Assembly (NCBI RefSeq): GCF_013415905.1
Contig: NZ_CP058909.1
Coordinates: 4,092,001-4,156,000, forward strand
Source: Halosimplex pelagicum
GTDB taxonomy: Archaea; Halobacteriota; Halobacteria; Halobacteriales; Haloarculaceae
Direction: 5' to 3'
Length of the DNA stretch: 64,000 nt
Shown: positions 50,411 to 62,294 of the stretch, in pieces
How positions within the stretch are numbered: position 1 is the first letter of the stretch
Layout: each line of letters starts with the position of its first letter
Notes under the pieces: generated by a model
Databases searched by the model: none
Told to the model about the DNA's origin: nothing
The model's input: the letters and a program-made list of their open reading frames with translations, nothing else
Program-made: the position numbers and the translations under genes

Positions 50411-52366
50411 TCACTCGGGCCGACCGCCGTCCTCGATGGCGAGCGCGCCCGCCGTCCCGCCGCCCGGCCGGTCCGCCGCGGCTTCGTCGACCTCGAAGCT
50501 CCGCAGCAGCGACTGCAGGCGTTCGGCCCGCTCGCTCAGCGACCCGACGTTCGCGCTGACCTCCGAGATCGCGGTCGCCTGCTCCCCGGCGGCCGCCGCC
50601 GCTCGTTCGCTCTCTTCCGCGGTCGACCGGCTGATCTCCGCGACCTCTTCGACGGTCGAGACCGCGGCCTCGGTGCTCGCGGCCTGGTCGTCCGTCGTCG
50701 CGCTGATCTCCCGGATGCCGCGGTCGGTCTCCTCGGCGTTCTCGGCGACCTGCCCGAACGCGTCGCGGACCTCCTCGACCACGTCGACGCTCTCCCGCAT
50801 GTGTCGCTCGGCACGTCGCGCCTCCTCGACCGTCGCGGTCGTCTGCTCCTGGGTCTCATCGATCAACCCCTCGATCTCCGTCGCCGACGCCCGCGTCTCC
50901 TCGGCGAGCTGTTTGACCTCGTCGGCGACGACGGCGAACCCGTCACCGCCCGCACCGCCGCCGCTCGCCCGCGCGGCCTCGATGTTGGCGTTCAGCGCGA
51001 GCATGTTCGTCTGCTCCGCCACGTCCCCGATGAGGTCGACGATCTCGCCGATCTCCGCCATCCGCTCGTCGAGCGCCTCGACGCGGTCGGCCGTCGAATC
51101 GATCGCCGCGCGACTCTCCCGCGTGTTCTCGATCGCCGTCTGGGCGGTCTCCTCGCCCGAATCGGCGATATCGGCGGTCTCCCGGGAGGTCTCGGCGACC
51201 GTCCGCGCCGAGGCCGCCACCTCCTCGACCGTCGCCGAGAGGTCGCTCATCTCCCCGGAGACGGCGTCGAGTTTCTCCGACTGGTCGGTCGCGCCCGTCG
51301 AGATCTCGCGGATCGACTCGTTCACCGCCTCGCTGGCCCGCTCGGCGGCTTCGGCCCCGTCGTCGGCCTCCGCGCTCGCCTCGGTGACCTCGGCGGCGAA
51401 GCCCTGGATCTCCGCCATCGCCGACTCCGTCTCCCCGATCATCTCGTTGAACGCCTCGGCGATCCGCGTCATCGCTTCGCTCTCGCTCTCGGCGTCGAGC
51501 CGGGCGTGCAGCGCCCCGTCCGCGGCCCGCGACATCGTCGCGCTGTAGTCGTCGGCCTTCGCTTCGAGGTGGTCGTTCAACCGCTGGACCTCCCGGCGAC
51601 GCTCCTCGGCGCGCTCCTGGGCCGCCTCGGCCTCCGCCTTCGCCTCCTCGATCTCCGCCCGTTGCTCCTCCAGATCTGTGACCTGCCGGGTCTTCTCCTC
51701 GGCCTCGCGGAGGCGCTCGGTCGCCTCCTCCCGGGAGCGCTCCGTCGAGTACCAGTGTGACATCAGCGCGGCCGCCAGCGCGAGGACGAACACGCCGTGG
51801 ATCAGCCCCCAGGCCCACGGGTTCGCGATCGCGGCCTCGTGGTTGTACACCCGGCTCGGGTTGATCATCCCGAAGACGCCGTGGGTGAGGACCACCTTCC
51901 CGATCCCGAGCGCGAACGGGAACCAGTCCTCGTACACCGCGACCACCGCCATCGCGACGAAGAAGTGGAAGTGCGCCTCGATGAAGCCGCCGGAGAACTG
52001 GACGAGAATGATCGACGCCGTCAGCAGGCTGATCGTGCCGAGCGCGGTGCGCGCGCGCCGGGGGAGCCGCGACAGGCTCGCCACGGCGACCAGTCCGACC
52101 AGCACCCCCAGTTCGATCAGGACCGTCGACAGCGGGATCGAGGGGATCGTCGCCCCCGAGAACGTCGTCTCGGTCCCCTCGAAGGTCCCCAGCAGGAACA
52201 GCACCGGCACGTGCGCGAGCACCACCGCGAGGATGTTTCGGTGGCGGCCCCGCCACGTCTCGTCGGGGATCGTGTCCCCGCTCGGCGTGTACTGGACGAC
52301 CGTTCCGAGTCTACCCCGCAGCCCCCCGTCGGCTGCGGCCGTCCCCGCGGCTCCGTCAGTTGACAT
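50411..52366 (-). CDS. Methyl-accepting-type transducer with membrane sensor domain
   Basis: 651 residues. The N-terminal part has six membrane helices (about 40-210). It includes EAHFHFFVAMAVVAVYEDWFPF, a His-rich segment found in other prokaryotic signalling proteins of this membrane type, with more His near the following helices (VLTHGVFG, YNHEAA). A HAMP-like coiled linker (about 215-290) leads to the chemotaxis signalling domain with the hairpin region LALNANIEAARASGGGAGGDGFAVVADEVKQLAEE, carrying three to four extra Gly compared with the usual tip. The layout resembles the haloarchaeal aerotaxis transducer HtrVIII. Whether it binds heme or another ligand cannot be seen. Confidence 0.83.
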   Translation of the reverse strand: MSTDGAAGTAAADGGLRGRLGTVVQYTPSGDTIPDETWRGRHRNILAVVLAHVPVLFLLGTFEGTETTFSGATIPSIPLSTVLIELGVLVGLVAVASLSRLPRRARTALGTISLLTASIILVQFSGGFIEAHFHFFVAMAVVAVYEDWFPFALGIGKVVLTHGVFGMINPSRVYNHEAAIANPWAWGLIHGVFVLALAAALMSHWYSTERSREEATERLREAEEKTRQVTDLEEQRAEIEEAKAEAEAAQERAEERRREVQRLNDHLEAKADDYSATMSRAADGALHARLDAESESEAMTRIAEAFNEMIGETESAMAEIQGFAAEVTEASAEADDGAEAAERASEAVNESIREISTGATDQSEKLDAVSGEMSDLSATVEEVAASARTVAETSRETADIADSGEETAQTAIENTRESRAAIDSTADRVEALDERMAEIGEIVDLIGDVAEQTNMLALNANIEAARASGGGAGGDGFAVVADEVKQLAEETRASATEIEGLIDETQEQTTATVEEARRAERHMRESVDVVEEVRDAFGQVAENAEETDRGIREISATTDDQAASTEAAVSTVEEVAEISRSTAEESERAAAAAGEQATAISEVSANVGSLSERAERLQSLLRSFEVDEAAADRPGGGTAGALAIEDGGRPE

Positions 52367-52445
52367 ACCAAGTCCGAGGATTAGCTCGGCAAAAGCGCAT
52401 CGGCCCGAATATCAGCCGCTGAAACGCTCGGGCCGGTCCGGACGG

Positions 52446-52628
52446 TCAGGCGGTCGCGGCTCGCTTCAGGATCTGCGGCGTGACGAGCAGGTCGAGCACG
52501 GCGACCGCGTAGGCGACGAGCTGTGTCGTCCCGTCGAGGAAGAGGTACGCGACGACGGCGATCGCCAGCGCACCGGAGGCGCCGATACCGTATCTGACGG
52601 CGGGGTTGGCCAGGGGGTTCTGTGACAT
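52446..52628 (-). CDS. Small membrane protein
   Basis: 60 residues with two hydrophobic helices (about 13-31 and 34-51), then a short basic end ILKRAATA. No family recognised. Lies between the transducer and a small zinc-ribbon gene, all on the minus strand but with separate starts. Confidence 0.6.
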   Translation of the reverse strand: MSQNPLANPAVRYGIGASGALAIAVVAYLFLDGTTQLVAYAVAVLDLLVTPQILKRAATA

Positions 52629-52725
52629 CGAGTCGAGAGGTGGCCCCGTCGGTACAAATTCGTTTTGCTGTTGTCGTCGGCCGGTGGACGCCGACGGTCC
52701 CCTCGTTCGCGCGAACGAGACTCGG

Positions 52726-52857
52726 TCAGAGCGGCTTCGACCACTCGTTCCCGCACTCGCAGCATTCGAAGCGCTGGACGACTTCGCTGCCGGCGGTCGT
52801 CTTCCCTATCCGCTCTCCGAGCCAGTGTGAACACTCCGGACACGTTGTGATCGGCAT
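52726..52857 (-). CDS. Small zinc-ribbon protein
   Basis: A 43-residue ORF with CPEC at 6-9 and CCEC at 32-35, spaced as a zinc ribbon, plus FECCECGNEW typical of nucleic-acid-linked ribbons. It ends WSKPL. The motif spacing, start and composition are better than chance for a GC-rich ORF of this length, but expression is not proven. Function unknown. Confidence 0.55.
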   Translation of the reverse strand: MPITTCPECSHWLGERIGKTTAGSEVVQRFECCECGNEWSKPL

Positions 52858-53104
52858 GATTGGTGAGGAACGCGTGGTTACTCTGTGGTGTGCCCCGCGC
52901 GACGGCCGCGCGAAGAGAACACAGAATCACGAAACCGACCGGCGAACCGGTCCAAGCGGCCCCTCCACGGTCGAGGCTCGGACACACAGTGCGTAATTGC
53001 CGTCGCGTCCTCCGACTTCGAGGACTCCACGGTTAACGGCCTCGTTCACCCGAGAAATGACACGACGGGGAGCGGACGGGCGGGGGAGCGGGCGACCCGG
53101 TGGC
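52858..53104. other. Intergenic region, no gene seen
   Basis: It has only short dyads, including GCGCG/CGCGC around 52900, which could form a small hairpin. No ORF with convincing coding character was found. Two genes are transcribed leftward on either side, so this would hold the promoter of the zinc ribbon and the end of the oxidoreductase. Confidence 0.35.
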
Positions 53105-54268
53105 CTACATGTCGGGCCAGGCGTCGAGGGCGTTGCCGATAGAGGACACGTCGGCGATCCAGCGGGCGGCGATGCCCTTCTTGAGGAGCTCGGCGGGCAC
53201 GCCGCCGAAGGTGGAGATGGGGAGGAACTTCACGTCGTGGGCGACGGCCTCCTCGCCGACGGAGACGACGGTGCCCTTGTCGTCGTAGGTCCACTCGGTG
53301 AGCGGCTGGCCCTTGACGCGCCGCGCGAGGTTCTCGCCGGCGACCTCGGCGGCCTGCCAGGCGGCCTGGGCGGTCGGCGGCGCGGGGTCGTCGCCGGGCT
53401 GGTCGACGATGGCCGCGTCGCCGATGGCGAACACGCGGTCGTCGTCGGTCTCGAAGGTCATCTCGGAGAAGATGCGGTTCGAGCGGTCGTCCTTGTCGAT
53501 CTTGGCGTCGGCGACGGCCTCGCGGCCGGTGATGCCGCCGGTCCAGATCAGCACGTCGTAGTCCATCTCGGTGTCGTCGCCGATGTAGACGGTCTCCCCG
53601 TCGACCTCGCCGATGAACTCGCCGGTGTGGATGTTCACGTCGGCGGCTTCCAGCCGCTTGCGGAGCGCGCCCTGCAGTTCGGGGTCGCTGTTGGGGAGCA
53701 CCCGATCGAGCCCCTCGACGAGTTCGATGTCGATGCTGGCGCCGTAGTCGTCGCGGTACTCGGCGATCTCGCCGGCGGTCTGGATGCCCGAGAGGCCGGC
53801 GCCGCCGACGACGACCGTCGCCGGGTCGTCACGCGTGGCGGCCGCGGCGGCCTCGGAGACCGCGTCGTGGATCGAGAGGGCGTCGTCGAGGCTCTTGAGC
53901 GTGTGGGCGTGCTCGCGCAGGCCGTCGATGCCGAAGAAAGCGGTGCGCGAGCCGATACCCACGAGCAGGTAGTCGTAGGACACGTCCGACCCGTCTTCGA
54001 GTTCGACGACGCGCTCGTCGGTGTCGACGCCGTCGACGGTGGCCTGGCGGAAGGTCGTCGAGGGCGACTTGACCTCCTCGACGGGGATCGTGACCTTCTC
54101 GCGGACGCTGGGGTCCCGGATGCAGCGGTGGGACTCGTGGAGGACCAGGTGGTAGTCCACGTCGGAGATCCAGGTGACGTTGGCCCGACCGTCGAGATGT
54201 GATTCGAGGCTCTTGACCGCACCCGCGCCCGCGTAACCGGACCCGAGCACGACGACGTTGTCGCTCAT
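53105..54268 (-). CDS. NDH-2-like FAD-dependent NADH oxidoreductase
   Basis: 387 residues with two Rossmann sites: the FAD site VVLGSGYAGAGAVKSL (5-20) and the NAD site VVVGGAGLSGIQTAGEIAEY (about 150-169). FAIGDAAIVDQP near residue 297 is the FAD ribitol contact. This is the layout of single-subunit NADH:quinone dehydrogenases. No membrane helix is present, as in many of them, and no disulfide (CxxxxC) motif is seen, ruling out a disulfide reductase. The start is ATG 54268 (MSDNVV); three codons upstream is another Met. Quinone reduction is the likely role. Confidence 0.85.
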   Translation of the reverse strand: MSDNVVVLGSGYAGAGAVKSLESHLDGRANVTWISDVDYHLVLHESHRCIRDPSVREKVTIPVEEVKSPSTTFRQATVDGVDTDERVVELEDGSDVSYDYLLVGIGSRTAFFGIDGLREHAHTLKSLDDALSIHDAVSEAAAAATRDDPATVVVGGAGLSGIQTAGEIAEYRDDYGASIDIELVEGLDRVLPNSDPELQGALRKRLEAADVNIHTGEFIGEVDGETVYIGDDTEMDYDVLIWTGGITGREAVADAKIDKDDRSNRIFSEMTFETDDDRVFAIGDAAIVDQPGDDPAPPTAQAAWQAAEVAGENLARRVKGQPLTEWTYDDKGTVVSVGEEAVAHDVKFLPISTFGGVPAELLKKGIAARWIADVSSIGNALDAWPDM

Positions 54269-54461
54269 GCGGCCCACTCTGTAGCCGGGTGATACAAAGC
54301 CTACGAATCGGTCCCGAGGATCCGACCGTTCGACCCCTTTCTATCACGAATATCGAGGAACGACGGCCGGGATCGAGTCAACGCGGGAGAACGACGGGCG
54401 ATCGAAGGGGACGAGCGCCGCGATAGCGCCGTGACCGTGCTGGGGCGCCGCCGCGACCGGG

Positions 54462-54995
54462 TCAGTGTTCGGGTTCGCCGGCCGGCGCGCGCATGTCGTC
54501 GATCGTGAGGATCAGTTTGTTGTTCGTGTCGTCTTTGCCCTCGAGCGATCCGATGATCTGGAGCTTCGAGAGCGGCGTCGGGCCGACGGTGATGGTGTCG
54601 CCCTCGTGGAAGTCGGCGATCGACCCCTGGAGCTTGATCTCGGCGCGACACTCCTCGGGGTGGTGGACGCTAGTGAGGTCGATCTCCTCGACGTTGGCGT
54701 CCTCGATGTCCGAGCCGTTGTGAGCCAGCGGTACGTCCGCCGCCTGATCCATGTCCTGGATCTGGAGGGCGTCGTAGGCGGTGGCCGTCGGCTTGTAGCC
54801 GCCCTTCGGACCGGGGACGCCTTCGACCAGCTGGAGGGCCTTGAGACTCTGCATCTGGTTGCGGATCGTGCCCGGGTTCCGGTCGACCTTCTCGGCGATG
54901 TCTTCCCCTTTGACCGCGCTCTCGGACTCCCGATAGAGATTGACGAGCTCCTGCAGGATGTTTTTCTGGCTGGGCGTCAGTTCGATTGATGACAT
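54462..54995 (-). CDS. Winged-helix regulator of a conserved haloarchaeal type
   Basis: 177 residues. Residues 5-75 form a winged helix (LTPSQKNILQELVNLYRESE, then KVDRNPGTIRNQMQSLKALQLVEGVPG). The C-terminal half starts after VHHPEECRAEIKLQGS, with IADFHEGDTITVGPTPLSKLQI, a small beta domain. The family is widely conserved in haloarchaea, but its targets are unknown to me. The start is ATG 54995; a TTTAATAAAATC element lies about 18-29 bases before it. It is divergent from the sugar epimerase, whose promoter carries a 12-bp palindrome. Confidence 0.8.
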   Translation of the reverse strand: MSSIELTPSQKNILQELVNLYRESESAVKGEDIAEKVDRNPGTIRNQMQSLKALQLVEGVPGPKGGYKPTATAYDALQIQDMDQAADVPLAHNGSDIEDANVEEIDLTSVHHPEECRAEIKLQGSIADFHEGDTITVGPTPLSKLQIIGSLEGKDDTNNKLILTIDDMRAPAGEPEH

Positions 54996-55129
54996 ACAGA
55001 GGTTTTGGTCATAGATTTTATTAAACCCGGCGGTGGCCGACCGCCAGGCGGGCAACATTCGCCGCCTATCGCCCGCGAAGTCGCGACAGTCAGTCCCTCA
55101 CACGGGCAATTCGTCCGCGGTCCGACGGT

Positions 55130-55141
55130 AAGGGTACCCTT
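55130..55141. promoter_or_regulatory. 12-bp palindrome on the epimerase promoter
   Basis: AAGGGTACCCTT is a perfect palindrome that overlaps the start of the TATA element TTTATTG (55140-55146), which is 24-30 bases before the ATG at 55170. A protein bound here would block TBP. The divergent winged-helix gene is a reasonable candidate regulator, not proven. Confidence 0.5.
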
Positions 55142-55169
55142 TATTGTGTTCGATCGACCAGTTCGACCC

Positions 55170-56090
55170 ATGCACGGGAAGCGGGTGCTGGTGACGGGCG
55201 GTGCGGGATTCATCGGATCGAACCTGGCGAACCACCTCGCGGCGGACAACGACGTCGTCGCGCTCGACGACTGTTACCTGGGAACGCCGGACAACCTCGA
55301 CGACTCGGTCGAGTTCGTCGAGGGGTCGGTGCTGGACGACGACCTGCCGACCGACGTGGACATCGTCTTCCACATCGCGGCGCTGTCCTCGTACGCGATG
55401 CACGAGGACGACCCCACGCGGGGCGCCAGGGTCAACGTCGAAGGGTTCGTCAACACGGTCGACCAGGCGCGCCAGGACGGCTGTGACACCGTCGTCTACG
55501 CCTCCACCTCGTCGATCTACGGCGACCGGACGGACCCGTCGCCCGAGGACATGCCCGTCACCGTGAACACGGGCTACGAGGCGTCGAAACTCGCCCGCGA
55601 GAAGTACGCCGAGTACTTCGCCAACCACTACGACATGTCGATGGCCGGGATGCGCTTCTTCTCGGTGTATCAGGGCATGGAGGACGGCGCGGAGGAACAC
55701 AAGGGCGAGTACGCCAACCTCATCGCGCAGTTCGCCGACGACATCGCCAACGGCCGCAACCCCGAGATCTGGGGCGACGGCTCGCAAACCCGGGATTTCA
55801 CCCACGTCGACGACATCGTCCGCGGCCTCGAACTCGCCGCCGACCACGAACTCACGGGCGTCTACAACCTCGGTACGGGCGAGCAGTACAGTTTCGACCA
55901 CCTCGTCGACCGCATCAACGAGGCACTGGGGACCGACGTTGAACCCGTCTACGAGGACAATCCCATCCCCGAGGACGTGTACGTCCACGACACGATGGCC
56001 GACGCCACCAAGATGCGCGAGGCGACCGGCTGGGAACCCGAGATATCCTTCGAAGAAGGCGTCGAACGGGTCTGCAGCCAGTACGACTGA
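55170..56090 (+). CDS. NAD-dependent sugar-nucleotide epimerase (GalE-like)
   Basis: 306 residues of the extended short-chain dehydrogenase family. GGAGFIGSNLANHL (9-22) binds NAD, and the catalytic triad is S in YASTSSIYG, then Y and K in TGYEASKLAREKY (Yx3K). The C-terminal half has GVYNLGTGEQYS. This form acts on UDP-glucose or similar sugars. Start: ATG 55170; in-frame sequence upstream runs through the promoter. It may supply a sugar for the surface glycan, although it lies 30 kb from aglJ. Confidence 0.88.
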   Translation: MHGKRVLVTGGAGFIGSNLANHLAADNDVVALDDCYLGTPDNLDDSVEFVEGSVLDDDLPTDVDIVFHIAALSSYAMHEDDPTRGARVNVEGFVNTVDQARQDGCDTVVYASTSSIYGDRTDPSPEDMPVTVNTGYEASKLAREKYAEYFANHYDMSMAGMRFFSVYQGMEDGAEEHKGEYANLIAQFADDIANGRNPEIWGDGSQTRDFTHVDDIVRGLELAADHELTGVYNLGTGEQYSFDHLVDRINEALGTDVEPVYEDNPIPEDVYVHDTMADATKMREATGWEPEISFEEGVERVCSQYD

Positions 56091-56181
56091 CCCGTCGGAC
56101 CGTCCGCGGTCCGGAAGCGGTCGGGCGGTGATACCGTCGGCCGCCCCCGACGGTTTTGCCCGTCGCCCTCCTTGCGAGCGT

Positions 56182-57096
56182 ATGGACCGACCAGTACGCG
56201 TCTTCGGCGTCCCGATGGACCTGGGCGCGGACAGGCGCGGCGTCGACATGGGGCCGTCGGCCATCCGCTACGCGGGGCTCGCCGACGAACTGGAATCGCT
56301 GGGGATCGACTGCGACGACGGCGGCAACGTCGCCGTCCCGAGCCCCGAACGGACCGAACCGGACGCCGGCCGCCCGCCGGAGGGCCGGGCGAAGTACCTC
56401 GCCGCGACCGAGCGGGTGTGTCGCGACCTCGCCGACGAGGTCGCGGCCGCCGTCGCCGACGGCCGCTTCCCGCTCGTCCTCGGCGGCGACCACTCCATCG
56501 CCATCGGCACCGTCGGCGGCGCCGCGCGCGACCGCGACCTCGGAGTCGTCTGGTTCGACGCCCACGGCGACTTCAACACGCCCGCCACCACGCCCTCCGG
56601 TAACGTCCACGGCATGTCCATCGCCGCGATCCTCGGCCGCGGGTCGTTCGCCGACAGCGAGTGGGCGGCGGCCCCCACGGTCGACCCCGAGAACGTCGCC
56701 GTGGTCGGTCTCCGCGACCTCGACGACGCGGAGCGCGACGCGCTCCGGGACAGCGACGTGACGGCGTTCTCGATGACCGACGTCGACCAGCGCGGGCTCC
56801 CCGAGGTGACCCGCGAGGCCGTCGAGGTGGCGACGGACGGCACCGACGGCGTCCACGTCAGCCTCGACATGGACTTCCTCGACCCGACCGAGGCGCCCGG
56901 GGTCGGCACGCCGGTCCGCGGCGGGGCCTCCTACCGCGAGGGGCACACCGCGATGGAACTGGTCTCCCGGACCGCCGGCTCGGCCCTGGCGTCGCTGGAG
57001 ATCGTGGAAGTCAACCCCATCCTCGACGACCACAACAGGACCGCGGAGCTCGCCGTCGAACTCGCCGCGAGCGCGCTCGGCAAACGGATTCTCTGA
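56182..57096 (+). CDS. Arginase/agmatinase family (ureohydrolase)
   Basis: 304 residues of the ureohydrolase family. Two-manganese ligands are visible: H104 in GGDHSIAIG, D126, H128 and D130 in WFDAHGDFN, and Asp in SLDMDFLDP. Hydrolysis of arginine to ornithine and urea is the likeliest role, given the MDLGADRRGVDMGPSAIRYA start seen in arginases; agmatinase is the alternative. The gene is alone on its transcript, with a GTTTTGCC element about 30 bases before the ATG. Confidence 0.9.
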   Translation: MDRPVRVFGVPMDLGADRRGVDMGPSAIRYAGLADELESLGIDCDDGGNVAVPSPERTEPDAGRPPEGRAKYLAATERVCRDLADEVAAAVADGRFPLVLGGDHSIAIGTVGGAARDRDLGVVWFDAHGDFNTPATTPSGNVHGMSIAAILGRGSFADSEWAAAPTVDPENVAVVGLRDLDDAERDALRDSDVTAFSMTDVDQRGLPEVTREAVEVATDGTDGVHVSLDMDFLDPTEAPGVGTPVRGGASYREGHTAMELVSRTAGSALASLEIVEVNPILDDHNRTAELAVELAASALGKRIL

Positions 57097-57150
57097 GGGG
57101 CCGAGCGGCCCGGCGTCGCGCGGTCCCCGCCGCGCTCGCCGACGCGCCGC

Positions 57151-57438
57151 TCAGTCCCGACGCGAAAGCGCGAGCGCGCCGAACAGGACGGCCGCGACGA
57201 TCACTGCCGTCAGGCCGAATCCGGAGCCGAGGCCGTCGGACGCGCCGTCGGTGACCGTCGCGGTCCCGTTCGCCACCGTGGCGTTCGGGCCGACGGTGCC
57301 GTTCGGACTGGCGGTGCCGTTCGCGACGGTTCCGTTCGGGACGGCTGTCTCCGCGGGCGTCGCCGTCGGCGTGTCCGTCCCGCGCAGCGTCGGCGGCGGG
57401 AGTTCCGTCGTCCCGACCGGTCCGCCCGACTCCGGCAA
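57151..57438 (-). CDS. Short sequon-repeat protein with C-terminal membrane anchor
   Basis: About 95 residues. Residues 35-59 are almost pure N-glycosylation sequons (N35, N40, N46, N52, N57, as NGT or NAT), followed by SGFGLTAVIVAAVLFGALALSRRD, a membrane helix with a basic end like a PGF-CTERM sorting signal. A Thr/Pro-rich stalk precedes it. The start is weak: a TTG at 57438, with a stop codon six codons upstream in the same frame, and no signal peptide. It may be the 3' remnant of a secreted protein gene, or a frameshift separates it from a start. As written it could not enter the secretory pathway. Confidence 0.4.
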   Translation of the reverse strand: MPESGGPVGTTELPPPTLRGTDTPTATPAETAVPNGTVANGTASPNGTVGPNATVANGTATVTDGASDGLGSGFGLTAVIVAAVLFGALALSRRD

Positions 57439-57517
57439 AGTTCTTGTGACCTTTCACGGGCGAGCGACGACCTCGACGGCGAGAACGGCGAAAAAGATAT
57501 CGCGGTCGTGAAGGGCG

Positions 57518-60112
57518 CTACTGCTCGTCTTGGTCTTCTTCTTCGTCGCCGTCGTCCGAGGCCTCTGCTCGATCGGCCTCGCCGTCGACGGACTCGGGCA
57601 CCACGTCGACGCTGGCGACGCGGTCGCCCTCCTCAAGCTTCATGACGACGACGCCCTTGGTGTTCCGGCCGACCTCGCTCACGTCGCCGGCGCGGATGCG
57701 CATGATCTGGCCGCGCTCGCTCATGATCATCAGGTGGTCGTCGGCGCCGACGGCCTTGACCGTGCTGACGGGGCCGTTGCGCTCGTCGGTCTTGATGTCG
57801 ATGAGCCCCTTGCCGTAGCGGGACTGGCGACGGTACTCCGAGAGGCGGGTCCGCTTGCCGTAGCCGTTGCGGGTGACCGTCAGCAGACACCGGTCGTCCT
57901 CGCTGTCGGCGGCGACCATCCCGGCGACGCGGTCGTCGCCCTGGAGGTCGATCCCGCCGACGCCGCGGGCGTTACGCCCCATCTCGCGGGCCTCGCTCTC
58001 GTCGAAGCGGATGGTCATGCCCCGCTCGGTGGCGATGACCAGGTCCTTCGTCCGGTCGGTCACCTCCACGTCGACGAGCTCGTCGCCCTCCTCGAGGTCG
58101 GCGGCGATGATCCCCGTCGAGAGGATGTTCTCGAACTCCTCGGCGTTCGTCCGCTTGACGTAGCCGTTTCGGGTGACCATCGCGATGGACTCCTCGGGCT
58201 CGAAGTCGTCCGTGTTGACGACGGCGGTGATCTCCTCGCCGTCGTCCAGATCGATGAGGTTGACCGCGGATTTGCCGCGCGCCGTCCGGCTCATCTCCGG
58301 GATCTCGTAGGTCTTGAGCTTGTAGACCTGCCCCTGATTGGTGAACGAAAGGAGGTAGTCGTGGGTGTTGGCCCGGAAGACCTTCGAGACGCGATCCCCT
58401 TCCTTGGGGTCGGCGCCGATGATGCCCTTGCCGCCGCGACCCTGCGGGTCGAAGCGGTCGACGGGCATCCGCTTGATGTAGTCGTCCTCGGTGATGACGA
58501 CGACCACGTCCTCCTCGGGGATCAGATCCTCGTTGGTGATCTCGTCGCTCTCGACGAAGTTCGTCCGGCGCTCGTCGTCGTACTCGGCCTTCATCGCCTG
58601 GAGCTCCTCCTTGATGACCGCGAGGAGCTCGCTCTCGTCGTCGAGGATCGTCTCCAGGCGCTCGATCTCGGCCTGCAGGTCCTCGTACTCGGACTCGATC
58701 TCCGCCGACTCCATCGAGGTGAGCGAGCCGAGCTGCATCCGGACGATGTGGTCGGCCTGGTCGCCCGAGAAGTCGAAGGCCGTCTGGGCGTCGAGGTGTT
58801 CGAACTCCGCGTCCAGTTCCTCGAGGTCGAGTTCGCCCTGCAGGGCGGCCTTGGCCGCGTCGCGGTCCTCGGAGTTGCGGATGAGGTCGACGACCGCGTC
58901 GACCTGGTCCAGGGCCTTCAGCCGGCCTTCGAGGATGTGCGCGCGGTCCTCGGCCTCGGCGAGCTCGTACTGCGAGCGGCGTCGAACGACCTCCTTCCGG
59001 TGGGCGAGATACTCCTCTAAGGTTTCCTTGAGCGTCAGCACCTTGGGCTGGCCGTCGACCAGCGCGAGGTTGATGACGCCGAAGGTCGACTCGAAGTGGT
59101 GTTTCTTCAGCTGGTTCTCCACCACGTCGATGTTGGCCCCGCGCTTGAGTTCGACGACGACGCGGACGCCGTTGCGGTCGGACTCGTCGCGCAGGTCCGA
59201 GACGCCCTCGATCTTCCCCTCGTTGACGTCCTCGGCGATGCGCTCGACCATCCGGGCCTTGTTCTCCTGGAAGGGGATCTCCGTCAGGACGATCCGCCCC
59301 TCGTCCCGTTCGAGTTCGTACTTCGCGCGGACCGTCACTCGACCGCGACCCGTCGCGTAGGCGGAGTAGACGGCCTCGCGGCCGACGATGGTCCCGCCGG
59401 TCGGGAAGTCCGGCCCCTTGATCGGGCCGGCGGTGCCGTTGCCGCGGCTGTCGCGGGTGTCGACCAGGTCGTCCACGTCGCAGTCGGGCTCGTCGATGAG
59501 CTTGACGACGGCGTCGACGACCTCGCCGAAGTTGTGCGGCGGGATGTTCGTCGACATGCCGACCGCGATGCCCGACGAGCCGTTGATCAGCAGGTTCGGC
59601 ACCTTCGCGGGCAGGACCTCCGGCTCGGTCAGCCGGTCGTCGTAGTTGGACTGGAAGTCGACGGTGTCCTTCTCGATGTCCGCGAGCATCTCCTCGGCGA
59701 TGGGTGCCATCCGGGCCTCGGTGTACCGCATGGCCGCGGCGGGGTCGCCGTCCATCGAGCCGAAGTTGCCCTGGCCGTCGACCAGGGGGTAGCGCATCGA
59801 GAAGTCCTGAGCCATCCGGACGAGCGTGTCGTAGATGGGGCTGTCGCCGTGGGGGTGGTAGTCACCCATCGTCTCGCCGACGATCGAGGAACACTTCCGG
59901 TGGGAGGTGTTGCTCGACACGCCCATCTCGTGCATCGCGTAGAGGATGCGCCGGTGGACGGGCTTGAGGCCGTCGCGCACGTCCGGCAGGGCGCGGCCCG
60001 CGATGACGCTCATCGCGTAGTCGATGTAGCTCTGCTCCATCTCGTTCTCGACGCGGACGCGGTCGACCTCCGCGGCCGGCGTCACGTCGCTGTCGGGTAC
60101 GTCTGAACTCAT
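57518..60112 (-). CDS. gyrA: DNA gyrase subunit A
   Basis: 864 residues. The breakage-reunion domain has [17 protein letters not shown] (41-57), [18 protein letters not shown] (83-100) and the catalytic Y130 in MRYTEARM. The C-terminal domain has the repeated beta-pinwheel blades, with the GyrA-box-like QGRGGKGI in the first. It ends in an acidic tail. With GyrB it introduces negative supercoils. It is 52 bp downstream of gyrB and is transcribed in the same direction. Confidence 0.96.
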   Translation of the reverse strand: MSSDVPDSDVTPAAEVDRVRVENEMEQSYIDYAMSVIAGRALPDVRDGLKPVHRRILYAMHEMGVSSNTSHRKCSSIVGETMGDYHPHGDSPIYDTLVRMAQDFSMRYPLVDGQGNFGSMDGDPAAAMRYTEARMAPIAEEMLADIEKDTVDFQSNYDDRLTEPEVLPAKVPNLLINGSSGIAVGMSTNIPPHNFGEVVDAVVKLIDEPDCDVDDLVDTRDSRGNGTAGPIKGPDFPTGGTIVGREAVYSAYATGRGRVTVRAKYELERDEGRIVLTEIPFQENKARMVERIAEDVNEGKIEGVSDLRDESDRNGVRVVVELKRGANIDVVENQLKKHHFESTFGVINLALVDGQPKVLTLKETLEEYLAHRKEVVRRRSQYELAEAEDRAHILEGRLKALDQVDAVVDLIRNSEDRDAAKAALQGELDLEELDAEFEHLDAQTAFDFSGDQADHIVRMQLGSLTSMESAEIESEYEDLQAEIERLETILDDESELLAVIKEELQAMKAEYDDERRTNFVESDEITNEDLIPEEDVVVVITEDDYIKRMPVDRFDPQGRGGKGIIGADPKEGDRVSKVFRANTHDYLLSFTNQGQVYKLKTYEIPEMSRTARGKSAVNLIDLDDGEEITAVVNTDDFEPEESIAMVTRNGYVKRTNAEEFENILSTGIIAADLEEGDELVDVEVTDRTKDLVIATERGMTIRFDESEAREMGRNARGVGGIDLQGDDRVAGMVAADSEDDRCLLTVTRNGYGKRTRLSEYRRQSRYGKGLIDIKTDERNGPVSTVKAVGADDHLMIMSERGQIMRIRAGDVSEVGRNTKGVVVMKLEEGDRVASVDVVPESVDGEADRAEASDDGDEEEDQDEQ

Positions 60113-60164
60113 CGTCTCACCTCTCGTCGGTCGGTGTCGTCCGCATCGCGCCTGTCGCGCCGGG

Positions 60165-62294
<2,130 letters not shown>

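Noticed and set aside
48906-51548. An 880-codon plus-strand ORF
   Set aside because: It spans two well-supported minus-strand genes (CNNM/CorC and the transducer) and the promoter gap between them. Low-complexity Ser/Ala/Arg runs mark it as a shadow.
57454-57636. Hydrophobic ORF end just upstream of the sequon-repeat protein, as a lost signal peptide
   Set aside because: The frame lies antisense within and past gyrA's 3' end and does not join the repeat ORF without a frameshift. Too weak to call; only the possibility is noted with that gene.
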